Shown one piece after another: positions 50,079 through 62,814 of a stretch of 64,000 nucleotides of DNA. Every line of letters starts with the position of its first letter. Position 1 is the first letter of the stretch. Position numbers and translations under genes: made by a program. The stretch spans positions 186,001 to 250,000 of the forward strand of contig JAYKNF010000025.1 of NCBI GenBank assembly GCA_036172665.1, in the 5' to 3' direction. This stretch comes from Prosopocoilus inquinatus (Eukaryota; Arthropoda; Insecta; Coleoptera; Lucanidae). The notes under the pieces are model-generated. The model searched no databases and was not told where the DNA came from. It saw only the letters and a program-made list of their open reading frames with translations.

Positions 50079-51568
50079 CGTTGTTCCTGTGATGTATCTA
50101 AACGATTCTTACTTATCTAACATGTTATTTGACGTTTGGATGGACTCCAGTAAGTCTGATGTGAGATACAAAGTTTTTGGACGCAGCAGGAGCTGGAAAT
50201 AGTTTTAAACGAAACAACACGTATTAGCGTTGTTCCTGTGCTGTATCTAATCGATCCTTACTCATCTATCATGTTATTTGGCGTTTCGATGGACTCCAGT
50301 AACTATGATGTGAGATACGAAATTTTCGGACGCAGCAGAAGCTGGAAATAGTTTTAAACGAAACAACACGCATTAGCGTTGTTCCTGTGATGTATCTAAT
50401 CGATCCTTACTCATCTGTCATGTTATTTGGCGTTTCGATGGACTCCAGTAACTCTGATGTGAGATACAAAATTTTCGGACGCAGCAGAAGCTGGAAATAG
50501 TTTTAAACGAAACAACACGCATTAGCGTTGTTCCTGTGATATATCTAAACGATCCTTACTTATCTAACATGTTATTTGACGTTTGGATGGTCTCCAGTAA
50601 GTCTGATGTGAGATACGACGTTTTCGGACGCAGCAGAAGCTGGAAATAGTTTTAAACGAAACAACACGTATTAGCGTTGTTCCTGTGAAGTATCTAATCG
50701 ATCCTTACTTATCTATCATGTTATTTGACGTTTGGATGGACTCCAGTAACCCTGATGTGAGATAAGAAGTTCTCGGACGCAGCAGAAGCTGGAAATAGTT
50801 TTAAACGAAACAACACGCATTAGCGTTGTTCCTGTGATGTATCTAATCGATCCTTACTCATCTATCATGTTATTTGGCGTTTCGATGGACTCCAGTAACT
50901 TTGATGTGAGATACGAAATTTTCGGACGCAGCAGAAGCTGGAAATAATTTTAAACGAAACAACACGCATTAGCGATGTTCCTGTGATGTATCTAATCGAT
51001 CCTTACTCATCTATCATGTTATTTGGCGTTTCGATGGACTCCAGTAGCTCTGATGTGAGATACGACGTTTTCGGACGCAGCAGAACCTGGATATAGTTTT
51101 AAATGAAACAACACGCATTAGCGTTGTTCCTGTGATGTATCTAATCGATCCTTACTCATCTATCATGTTATTTGGCGTTTCGATGGACTCCAGTAACTTT
51201 GATGTGAGATGCGAAGTTCTCGGACGCAGCTGAAGCTGGAAATAGTTTTAAATGAAACAACACGTATTAGCGTTGTTCCTGTGATGTATCTAATCGATCT
51301 TTACTCATCTATCATGTTATTTGACGCTTCGATGGACTCCAGTAACTCTAATGTGAGAATCGAAATTTTCGGACGCAGCAGAAGCTGGAAATAGTTTTAA
51401 ACGAAACAACACGCATTAGCGTTGTTCCTGTGATGTATCTAAACGATCCTTACTTATCTAACATGTTATTTGACGTTTGGATGGACTCCAGTAAGTCTGA
51501 TGTGAGATACAAAGTCCTCGGAAGCAGCAGAAGCTGGAAATAGTTTTAAACGAAACAACACGCATTAG

Positions 51569-51716
51569 CGTTGTTCCTGTGATGTATCTAATCGATCCTT
51601 ACTCATCTATCATGTTATTTGGCGTTTCGATGGACTCCAGTAACTCTGATGTGAGATACGACGTTTCGGACGCAGCAGCAGCTGGAAATAGTTTTAAACG
51701 AAACAACACATATTAG
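51569..51716 (+). repeat. 148-bp L monomer
   Basis: It lies 1,623 bp into block 11; it is the last L in the window. Confidence 0.95.
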
Positions 51717-53504
51717 CGTTGTTCCTGTAATGTATCTAATCGATCCTTACTCATCTATCATGTTATTTGACGTTTGGACGGACTCCAGTAACTCTGATGT
51801 GAGATACAAAGTTATCGGACGCAGCAGAAGCTGGAAAGAGTTTTGAACGAAACAACACGTATTAGCGTTGTTCCTGTGATGTATCTAAACGATCCTTACT
51901 TATCTAACATGTTATTTGACGTTTGGATGGGCTCCAGTAAGTCTGATGTGAGATACAAAGTTTTTGGACGCAGCAGGAGCTGGAAATAGTTTTAAACGAA
52001 ACAACACATATTAGCGTTGTTCCTGTAACGTATCTAATCGATCCTTACTCATCTATCATGTTATTTGACGTTTGGACGGACTCCAGTAACTCTGATGTGA
52101 GATACAAAGTTATCGGACGCAGCAGAAGCTGGAAATAGTTTTAAACGAAACAACACGCATTAGCGTTGTTCCTGTGATGTATCTAATCGATCCTTACTCA
52201 TCTATCATGTTATTTGACGTTTGGACGGACTCCAGTAACTCTGATGTGAGATACAAAGTTATCGGACGCAGCAGAAGCTGGAAATAGTTTTAAACGAAAC
52301 AACACGTATTAGCGTTGTTCCTGTGATGTATCTAATTGATCCTTACTCATCTATCATGTTATTTGACGTTTGGATGGACTCCAGTAACTCTGATGTGAGA
52401 TACAAAGTTTTTGGACGCAGCAGAAGCTGGAAATAGTTTTGAACGAAACAACACGTATTAGCGTTGTTCCTGTGATGTATCTAATCGATCCCTACTTAGC
52501 TACTATGTTATTTGACGTTTCGATGGACTCCAGTAACTCTAATGTGAGATACGAAATTTTCGGACGCAGCAGCAGCTGGAAATAGTTTTAAACGAAACAA
52601 CACATATTAGCGTTGTTCCTGTGATGTAACTAATCGATCCTTACTCATCTATCATGTTATTTGACGTTTGGACGGACTCCAGTAACTCTGATGAGAGATA
52701 CAAAGTTCTCGGACGCAGTAGAAGCTCTAAATAGTTTTGAACGAAACAACACGCATTAGCGTTGTTCCTGTGATGTATCTAATCGATCCTTACTCATCTA
52801 TCATGTTATTTGGCGTTTCGATGGACTCCAGTAACTTTGATGTGAGATACGAAGTTCTCGGACGCAGCTGAAGCTGGAAATAGTTTTAAATGAAACAACA
52901 CGTATTAGCGTTGTTCCTGTGATGTATCTAATCGATCCTTACTCATCTATCATGTTATTTGGCGTTTCGATGGACTCCAGTAACTTTGATGTGAGATACG
53001 AAGTTCTCGGACGCAGCTGAAGCTGGAAATAGTTTTAAACGAAACAACACGTATTAGCGTTGTTCCTGTGATGTATCTAATCGATCCTTACTTATCTATC
53101 ATGTTATTTGACGTTTCGATGGACTCCAGTAACTATGATGTGAGATACGAAATTTTCGGACGCAGCAGAAGCTGGAAATAGTTTTAAACGAAACAACACT
53201 CATTAGCGTTGTTCCTGTGATGTATCTAATCGATCCTTACTCATCTGTCATGTTATTTGGCGTTTCGATGGACTCCAGTAACTCTGATGTGAGATACGAA
53301 ATTTTCGGACGCAGCAGAAGCTGGAAATAGTTTTGAACGAAACAACACGCATTAGCGTTGTTCCTGTGATGTATCTAAACGATCCTTACTTATCTATCAT
53401 GTTATTTGATATTACGATGGACTCCAGTAACTCTGATGTGAGATAAGAAGTTTTCGAACGCAGCAGAAGCTGGAAATAGTTTTAAACGAAACAACACGTA
53501 TTAG

Positions 53505-54547
53505 CGTTGTTCCTGTGATGTATCTAATCGATCCTTACTCATCTATCATGTTATTTGACGTTTGAATGGACTCCAGTAACTCTGGTGTGAGATACAAATT
53601 TCTCGGACGCAGCAGAAGCTGGAAATAGTTTTGAACGAAACAACACGTATTAGCGTTGTTCCTGTGATGTATCTAATCGATCCTTACTCATCTATCATGT
53701 TATTTGACGTTTGGACGGACTCCAGTAACTCTGATGTGAGATACAAAGTTATCGGACGCAGCAGAAGCTGGAAATAGTTTTAAACGATACAACACGTATT
53801 AGCGTTGTTCCTGTGATGTATCTAATTGATCCTTACTCATCTATCATGTTATTTGACGTTTGGATGGACTCCAGTAACTCTGATGTGAGATACAAAGTTT
53901 TTTGACGCAGCAGAAGCTGGAAATAGTTTTGAACGAAACAACACGTATTAGCGTTGTTCCTGTTATGTATCTAATCGATCCCTACTTAGCTACTATGTTA
54001 TTTGACGTTTCGATGGACTCCAGTAACTCTGATGTGAGATACGAAATTTTCGGACGCAGCAGAAGCTGGAAATAGTTTTAAATGAAACAACACGCATTAG
54101 CGTTGTTCCTGTGATGTAACTAATCGATCCTTACTCATCTATCATGTTATTTGACGTTTGGACGGACTCCAGTAACTCTGATGAGAGATACAAAGTTCTC
54201 GGACGCAGTAGAAGCTGGAAATAGTTTTGAACGAAACAACGCGTATTAGCGTTGCTCCTGTGATGTATCTAAACGATTCTTACTTATCTAACATGTTATT
54301 TGACGTTTGGATGGACTCCAGTAAGTCTGATGTGAGATACAAAGTTCTTGGTCGCAGCAGGAGCTGGAAATAGTTTTAAACGAAACAACACGTATTAGCG
54401 TTGTTCCTGTGCTGTATCTAATCGATCCTTACTAATCTATCATGTTATTTGGCGTTTCGATGGACTCCAGTAGCTTTGATGTGAGATACGACGTTTTCGG
54501 ACGCAGCAGAAGCTGGAAATAGTTTTAAACGAAACAACACGTATTAG
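53505..54547 (+). repeat. 1,043-bp (7-monomer) tandem duplication, unit 1
   Basis: Order X (aaatttctc), P', Q, R/Y (gttatg), S, B', Z. The Q monomer has a private gttttttgacg at about 53,898 that recurs 1,043 bp downstream at about 54,941. Confidence 0.9.
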
Positions 54548-55240
54548 AGTTGTTCCTGTGATGTATCTAATCGATCCTTACTCATCTATCATGTTATTTG
54601 ACGTTTGAATGGACTCCAGTAACTCTGGTGTGAGATACAAATTTCTCGGACGCAGCAGAAGCTGGAAATAGTTTTGAACGAAACAACACGTATTAGCGTT
54701 GTTCCTGTGATGTATCTAATCGATCCTTACTCATCTATCATGTTATTTGACGTTTGGACGGACTCCAGTAACTCTGATGTGAGATACAAAGTTATCGGAC
54801 GCAGCAGAAGCTGGAAATAGTTTTAAACGATACAACACGTATTAGCGTTGTTCCTGTGATGTATCTAATTGTTCCTTACTCATCTATCATGTTATTTGAC
54901 GTTTGGATGGACTCCAGTAACTCTGATGTGAGATACAAAGTTTTTTGACGCAGCAGAAGCTGGAAATAGTTTTGAACGAAACAACACGTATTAGCGTTGT
55001 TCCTGTTATGTATCTAATCGATCCCTACTTAGCTACTATGTTATTTGACGTTTCGATGGACTCCAGTAACTCTGATGTGAGATACGAAATTTTCGGACGC
55101 AGCAGAAGCTGGAAATAGTTTTAAATGAAACAACACGCATTAGCGTTGTTCCTGTGATGTAACTAATCGATCCTTACTCATCTATCATGTTATTTGACGT
55201 TTGGACGGACTCCAGTAACTCTGATGAGAGATACAAAGTT
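54548..55240 (+). repeat. 1,043-bp tandem duplication, unit 2 (truncated)
   Basis: It begins in a chimeric monomer with a U-type left end (agagttgtt) and X-type body. The switch lies between 54549 and 54583. The copy runs to S at 55144, whose end turns into gcagcagaagc and leads to V. Confidence 0.88.
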
Positions 55241-56037
55241 CTCGGACGCAGCAGAAGCTGGAAATAGTTTTAAACGAAACAACACGCATTAGCGTTGTTC
55301 CTGTGATGTATCTAATCGATCCTTACTCATCTGTCATGATATTTGGCGTTTCGATGGACTCCAGTAACTCTGATGTGAGATACGAAATTTTCGGACGCAG
55401 CAGAAGCTGGAAATAGTTTTAAACGAAACAACACGCATTAGCGTTGTTCCTGTGATGTATCTAAACGATCCTTACTTATCTAACATGTTATTTGACGTTT
55501 GGATGGTCTCCAGTAAGTCTGATGTGAGATACGACGTTTTCGGACGCAGCAGAAGCTTTAAATAGTTTTAAACGAAACAACACGTATTGGCGTTGTTCCT
55601 GTGATGTATCTAATCGATCCTTACTCATCTATCATGTTATTTGACGTTTTAATGGACTCCAGTAACTCTGGTGTGAGATACAAAGTTCTCGGACGCAGCA
55701 GAAGCTGGAAATAGTTTTGAACGAAACAACACGTATTAGCGTTGTTCCTGTGATGTATCTAATCGATCCTTACTTATCTACTATGTTATTTGACGTTTCG
55801 ATGGACTCCAGTAACTCTGATGTGAGATACGAAATTTTCGGACGCAGCAGAAGCTGGAAATAGTTTTAAATGAAACAACACGCATTAGCGTTGTTCCTGT
55901 GATGTATGTAATCGATCCTTACTCACCTATCATGTTATTTGTCGTTTCGATGGACTCTAGTATCTCTGATGTGAGATACGACGTTTTCGGACGCAGCAGA
56001 AACTGGAAATAGTTTTAAATGAAACAACACGCTTTAG

Positions 56038-56113
56038 CGTTGTTCCTGTGATGTATCTAATCGATCCTTACTCATCTATCATGTTATTTGACGTTTCAAA
56101 CAACACGTATTAG
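56038..56113 (+). repeat. 76-bp truncated monomer
   Basis: Junction at 56090-56104. The preceding AA carries private changes cacctatc and agaaactgg. Confidence 0.96.
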
Positions 56114-56246
56114 CGTTGTTCCTGTGCTGTATCTAATCGATCCTTACTTATCTATCATGTTATTTGACGTAACTCTGATGAGAGATACAAAGTTCTCGGA
56201 CGCAGTAGAAGCTGGAAATAGTTTTGAACGAAACAACACGTATTAG
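56114..56246 (+). repeat. 133-bp truncated monomer, directly after a 76-bp monomer
   Basis: Deletion junction at about 56166. An inserted R-type monomer with gttatg, not the usual B, follows it. Confidence 0.95.
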
Positions 56247-57885
56247 CGTTGTTCCTGTTATGTATCTAATCGATCCCTACTTAGCTACTATGTTATTTGA
56301 CGTTTCGATGGACTCCAGTAACTCTGATGTGAGATACGAAATTTTCGGACGCAGCAGAAGCTGGAAATAGTTTTAAACGAAACAACACGCATTAGCGTTG
56401 TTCCTGTGATGTATCTAAACGATTCTTACTTATCTAACATGTTATTTGACGTTTGGATGGACTCCAGTAAGTCTGATGTGAGATACAAAGTTTTTGGACG
56501 CAGCAGGAGCTGGAAATAGTTTTAAACGAAACAACACGTATTAGCGTTGTTCCTGTGCTGTATCTAATCGATCCTTACTCATCTATCATGTTATTTGGCG
56601 TTTCGATGGACTCCAGTAACTATGATGTGAGATACGAAATTTTCGGACGCAGCAGAATCTGGAAATAGTTTTAAACGAAACAACACGCATTAGCGTTGTT
56701 CCTGTGATGTATCTAATCGATCCTTACTCATCTGTCATGTTATTTGGCGTTTCGATGGACTCCAGTAACTCTGATGTGAGATACAAAATTTTCGGACGCA
56801 GCAGAAGCTGGAAATAGTTTTAAACGAAACAACACGCATTAGCGTTGTTCCTGTGATGTGTCTAAACGATCCTTACTTATCTAACATATTGTTTGACGTT
56901 TGGATGGTCTCCAGTAAGTCTGATGTGAGATACGACGTTTTCGGACGCAGCAGAAGCTGGAAATAGTTTTAAACGAAACAACACGTATTAGCGTTGTTCC
57001 TGTGAAGTATCTAATCGATCCTTACTTATCTATCATGTTATTTGACGTTTGGATGGACTCCAGTAACCCTGATGTGAGATAAGAAGTTCTCGGACGCAGC
57101 AGAAGCTGGAAATAGTTTTAAACGAAACAACACGCATTAGCGTTGTTCCTGTGATGTATCTAATCGATCCTTACTCATCTATCATGTTATTTGGCGTTTC
57201 GATGGACTCCAGTAACTTTGATGTGAGATACGAAATTTTCGGACGCAGCAGAAGCTGGAAATAATTTTAAACGAAACAACACGCATTAGCGATGTTCCTG
57301 TGATGTATCTAATCGATCCTTACTCATCTATCATGTTATTTGGCGTTTCGATGGACTCCAGTAGCTCTGATGTGAGATACGACGTTTTCGGACGCAGCAG
57401 AAGCTGGATATAGTTTTAAATGAAACAACACGCATTAGCGTTGTTCCTGTGATGTATCTAATCGATCCTTACTCATCTATCATGTTATTTGGCGTTTCGA
57501 TGGACTCCAGTAACTTTGATGTGAGATGCGAAGTTCTCGGACGCAGCTGAAGCTGGAAATAGTTTTAAATGAAACAACACGTATTAGCGTTGTTCCTGTG
57601 ATGTATCTAATCGATCTTTACTCATCTATCATGTTATTTGACGCTTCGATGGACTCCAGTAACTCTAATGTGAGAATCGAAATTTTCGGACGCAGCAGAA
57701 GCTGGAAATAGTTTTAAACGAAACAACACATATTAGCGTTGTTCCTGTGATGTATCTAATCGATCCTTACTTATCTATTATGATATTTGAAGTTTCGATG
57801 GACTCTAGTAACTCTGATATGAGATACGAAGTTCTCGGACGCAGCAGAAGCTGGAAATAGTTTTAAACGAAACAACACGTATTAG

Positions 57886-59226
57886 CGTTGTTCCTGTGCT
57901 GTATCTAATCGATCCTTACTAATCTATCATGTTATTTGGCGTTTCGATGGACTCCAGTAGCTCTGATGTGAGATACGACGTTTTCGGACGCAGCAGAAGC
58001 TCTAAATAGTTTTAAAAGAAACAACACGCATTAGCGTTGTTCCTGTGATGTATCTAATCGATCCTTACTCATCTATCATGTTATTTGGCGTTTCGATGGA
58101 CTCCAGTAACTTTGATGTGAGATACGAAGTTCTCGGACGCAGCTGAAGCTGGAAATAGTTTTAAATGAAACAGCACGTATTAGCGTTGTTCCTGTGATGT
58201 ATCTAATCGATCCTTACTCATCTATCATGTTATTTGGCGTTTCGATGGACTCCAGTAACTTTGATGTGAGATACGAAGTTCTCGGACGCAGCTGAAGCTG
58301 GAAATAGTTTTAAACGAAACAACACGTATTAGCGTTGTTCCTGTGATGTATCTAATCGATCCTTACTTATCTATCATGTTATTTGACGTTTCGATGGACT
58401 CCAGTAACTATGATGTGAGATACGAAATTTTCGGACGCAGCAGAAGCTGGAAATAGTTTTAAACGAAACAACACGCATTAGCGTTGTTCCTGTGATGTAT
58501 CTAATCGATCCTTACTCATCTGTCATGTTATTTGGCGTTTCGATGGACTCCAGTAACTCTGATGTGAGATACGAAATTTTCGGACGCAGCAGAAGCTGGA
58601 AATAGTTTTAAACGAAACAACACGCATTAGCGTTGTTCCTGTGATGTATCTAAACGATCCTTACTTATCTAACATGTTATTTGACGTTTGGATGTTCTCC
58701 AGTAAGTCTGATGTGAGATACGACGTTTTCGGACGCAGCAGAAGCTTTAAATAGTTTTAAACGAAACAACACGTATTAGCGTTGTTCCTGTGATGTATCT
58801 AATCGATCCTTACTCATCTATCATGTTATTTGACGTTTTAATGGACTCCAGTAACTCTGGTGTGAGATACAAAGTTCTCGGACGCAGCAGAAGCTGGAAA
58901 TAGTTTTGAACGAAACAACACGTATTAGCGTTGTTCCTGTGATGTATCTAATCGATCCTTACTTATCTACTATGTTATTTGACGTTTCGATGCACTCCAG
59001 TAACTCTGATGTGAGATACGAAATTTTCGGACGCAGCAGAAGCTGGAAATAGTTTTAAATGAAACAACACGCATTAGCGTTGTTCCTGTGATGTAACTAA
59101 TCGATCCTTACTCATCTATCATGTTATTTGACGTTTGGACGGACTCCAGTAACTCTGATGAGAGATACAAAGTTCTCGGACGCAGTAGAAGCTGGAAATA
59201 GTTTTGAAAGAAACAACACGTATTAG
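57886..59226 (+). repeat. 1,341-bp (9-monomer) tandem duplication, unit 1
   Basis: Order Z (ctctaaatag), T, T, U, V, E', X', Y, S. Private marks acagcacg near 58171, gatgttctcc at 58691, gatgcactcc near 58989 and ttgaaagaaac near 59206 all recur exactly 1,341 bp on. Confidence 0.92.
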
Positions 59227-60567
59227 CGTTGTTCCTGTGCTGTATCTAATCGATCCTTACTAATCTATCATGTTATTTGGCGTTTCGATGGACTCCAGTA
59301 GCTCTGATGTGAGATACGACGTTTTCGGACGCAGCAGAAGCTCTAAATAGTTTTAAAAGAAACAACACGCATTAGCGTTGTTCCTGTGATGTATCTAATC
59401 GATCCTTACTCATCTATCATGTTATTTGGCGTTTCGATGGACTCCAGTAACTTTGATGTGAGATACGAAGTTCTCGGACGCAGCTGAAGCTGGAAATAGT
59501 TTTAAATGAAACAGCACGTATTAGCGTTGTTCCTGTGATGTATCTAATCGATCCTTACTCATCTATCATGTTATTTGGCGTTTCGATGGACTCCAGTAAC
59601 TTTGATGTGAGATACGAAGTTCTCGGACGCAGCTGAAGCTGGAAATAGTTTTAAACGAAACAACACGTATTAGCGTTGTTCCTGTGATGTATCTAATCGA
59701 TCCTTACTTATCTATCATGTTATTTGACGTTTCGATGGACTCCAGTAACTATGATGTGAGATACGAAATTTTCGGACGCAGCAGAAGCTGGAAATAGTTT
59801 TAAACGAAACAACACGCATTAGCGTTGTTCCTGTGATGTATCTAATCGATCCTTACTCATCTGTCATGTTATTTGGCGTTTCGATGGACTCCAGTAACTC
59901 TGATGTGAGATACGAAATTTTCGGACGCAGCAGAAGCTGGAAATAGTTTTAAACGAAACAACACGCATTAGCGTTGTTCCTGTGATGTATCTAAACGATC
60001 CTTACTTATCTAACATGTTATTTGACGTTTGGATGTTCTCCAGTAAGTCTGATGTGAGATACGACGTTTTCGGACGCAGCAGAAGCTTTAAATAGTTTTA
60101 AACGAAACAACACGTATTAGCGTTGTTCCTGTGATGTATCTAATCGATCCTTACTCATCTATCATGTTATTTGACGTTTTAATGGACTCCAGTAACTCTG
60201 GTGTGAGATACAAAGTTCTCGGACGCAGCAGAAGCTGGAAATAGTTTTGAACGAAACAACACGTATTAGCGTTGTTCCTGTGATGTATCTAATCGATCCT
60301 TACTTATCTACTATGTTATTTGACGTTTCGATGCACTCCAGTAACTCTGATGTGAGATACGAAATTTTCGGACGCAGCAGAAGCTGGAAATAGTTTTAAA
60401 TGAAACAACACGCATTAGCGTTGTTCCTGTGATGTAACTAATCGATCCTTACTCATCTATCATGTTATTTGACGTTTGGACGGACTCCAGTAACTCTGAT
60501 GAGAGATACAAAGTTCTCGGACGCAGTAGAAGCTGGAAATAGTTTTGAAAGAAACAACGCGTATTAG
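59227..60567 (+). repeat. 1,341-bp tandem duplication, unit 2
   Basis: Repeats unit 1, with gatgttctcc at 60032 and gatgcactcc near 60330. It ends with ttgaaagaaacaacgcg and passes to a B' monomer. Confidence 0.92.
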
Positions 60568-61611
60568 CGTTGTTCCTGTGATGTATCTAAACGATTCTTA
60601 CTTATCTAACATGTTATTTGACGTTTGGATGGACTCCAGTAAGTCTGATGTGAGATACAAAGTTCTTGGACGCAGCAGGAGCTGGAAATAGTTTTAAACG
60701 AAACAACACGTATTAGCGTTGTTCCTGTGCTGTATCTAATCGATCCTTACTAATCTATCATGTTATTTGGCGTTTCGATGGACTCCAGTAGCTCTGATGT
60801 GAGATACGACGTTTTCGGACGCAGCAGAAGCTGGAAATAGTTTTAAACGAAACAACACGTATTAGCGTTGTTCCTGTGATGTATCTAATCGATCCTTACT
60901 TATCTATCATGTTATTTGACGTTTCGATGGACTCCAGTAACTATGATGTGAGACACGAAATTTTCGGACGCAGCAGAAGCTGGAAATAGTTTTAAAGGAA
61001 ACAACACGCATTAGCGTTGTTCCTGTGATGTATCTAATCGATCCTTACTCATCTGTCATGTTATTTGGCGTTTCGATGGACTCCAGTAACTCTGATGTGA
61101 GATACGAAATTTTCGGACGCAGCAGAAGCTGGAAATAGTTTTAAACGAAACAACACGCATTAGCGTTGTTCCTGTGATGTATCTAAACGATCCTTACTTA
61201 TCTAACATGTTATTTGACGTTTGGATGTTCTCCAGTAAGTCTGATGTGAGATACGACGTTTTCGGACGCAGCAGAAGCTTTAAATAGTTTTAAACGAAAC
61301 AACACGTATTAGCGTTGTTCCTGTGATGTATCTAATCGATCCTTACTCATCTATCATGTTATTTGACGTTTTAATGGACTCCAGTAACTCTGGTGTGAGA
61401 TACAAAGTTCTCGGACGCAGCAGAAGCTGGAAATAGTATTGAACGAAACAACACGTATTAGCGTTGTTCCTGTGATGTATCTAATCGATCCTTACTTATC
61501 TACTATGTTATTTGACGTTTCGATGCACTCCAGTAACTCTGATGTGAGATACGAAATTTTCGGACGCAGCAGAAGCTGGAAATAGTTTTAAATGAAACAA
61601 CACGCATTAGC
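60568..61611 (+). repeat. Third, divergent pass of the 1,341-bp unit
   Basis: B', Z, U, V, E', X', Y. It again carries gatgttctcc at 61224 (1,192 bp = 8 monomers after the second copy) and gatgcactcc near 61523. It lacks both T monomers and gains B'. Confidence 0.85.
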
Positions 61612-61759
61612 GTTGTTCCTGTGATGTATGTAATCGATCCTTACTCATCTATCATGTTATTTGTCGTTTCGATGGACTCTAGTAACTCTGATGTGAGATA
61701 CGACGTTTTCGGACGCAGCAGAAGCTGGAAATAGTTTTAAATGAAACAACACGCTTTAG

Positions 61760-61835
61760 CGTTGTTCCTGTGATGTATCTAATCGATCCTTACTCATCTA
61801 TCATGTTATTTGACGTTTCAAACAACACGTATTAG
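61760..61835 (+). repeat. 76-bp truncated monomer
   Basis: Junction at 61812-61826. It is the last one before the window ends. Confidence 0.96.
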
Positions 61836-61984
61836 CGTTGTTCCTGTGATGTATCTAAACGATCCTTACTTATCTAACATGTTATTTGACGTTTGGATGG
61901 ACTCCAGTAAGTCTGATGTGAGATACAAAGTTTTTGGACGCAGCAGGAGCTAGAAATAGTTTTAAACGATACAACACGTATTAG

Positions 61985-62117
61985 CGTTGTTCCTGTGCTG
62001 TATCTAATCGATCCTTACTTATCTATCATGTTATTTGACGTAACTCTGATGAGAGATACAAAGTTCTCGGACGCAGTAGAAGCTGGAAATAGTTTTGAAC
62101 GAAACAACACGTATTAG
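61985..62117 (+). repeat. 133-bp truncated monomer
   Basis: Deletion junction at about 62037. Class I spacing, but with cgatcc. Confidence 0.95.
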
Positions 62118-62814
62118 CGTTGTTCCTGTGATGTATCTAAACGATTCTTACTTATCTAACATGTTATTTGACGTTTGGATGGACTCCAGTAAGTCTGATG
62201 TGAGATACAAAGTTTTTGGACGCAGCAGGAGCTGGAAATAGTTTTAAACGAAACAACACGTATTAGCGTTGTTCCTGTGCTGTATCTAATCGATCCTTAC
62301 TCATCTAGCATGTTATTTGGCGTTTCGATGGACTCCAGTAACTATGATGTGAGATACGAAATTTTCGGACGCAGCAGAAGCTGGAAATAGTTTTAAACGA
62401 AACAACACGCATTAGCGTTGTTCCTGTGATGTATCTAATCGATCCTTACTCATCTGTCATGTTATTTGGCGTTTCGATGGACTCCAGTAACTCTGATGTG
62501 AGATACAAAATTTTCGGACGCAGCAGAAGCTGGAAATAGTTTTAAACGAAACAACACGCATTAGCGTTGTTCCTGTGATGTATCTAAACGATCCTTACTT
62601 ATCTAACATGTTATTTGACGTTTGGATGGTCTCCAGTAAGTCTGATGTGAGATACGACGTTTTCGGACGCAGCAGAAGCTGGAAATAGTTTTAAACGAAA
62701 CAACACGTATTAGCGTTGTTCCTGTGAAGTATCTAATCGATCCTTACTTATCTATCATGTTATTTGACGTTTGGATGGACTCCAGTAACCCTGATGTGAG
62801 ATACAAAGTTCTCG

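Larger units (their letters stand above)
49946..56113 (+). repeat. HOR block 11, class II, 42 monomers
   Basis: Its 6,168 bp equal 39x149 + 148 + 133 + 76. It aligns with block 5 at a shift of 30,581 bp, including the same S/Z mosaic monomer (near 52,720) after R. Its second half contains a 7-monomer tandem duplication and a later jump from S to V at 55144-55292. Confidence 0.93.
56114..61835 (+). repeat. HOR block 12, class II, 39 monomers, lacking L
   Basis: Its 5,722 bp equal 37x149 + 133 + 76, with no 148-bp L monomer. An R-type monomer with gttatg (56247-56395) is inserted right after the 133-bp monomer, so later monomers are displaced by one unit relative to block 11. After J it passes to an unusual monomer near 57,730 and then Z, skipping K to S. 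A 9-monomer tandem duplication follows. Confidence 0.93.
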
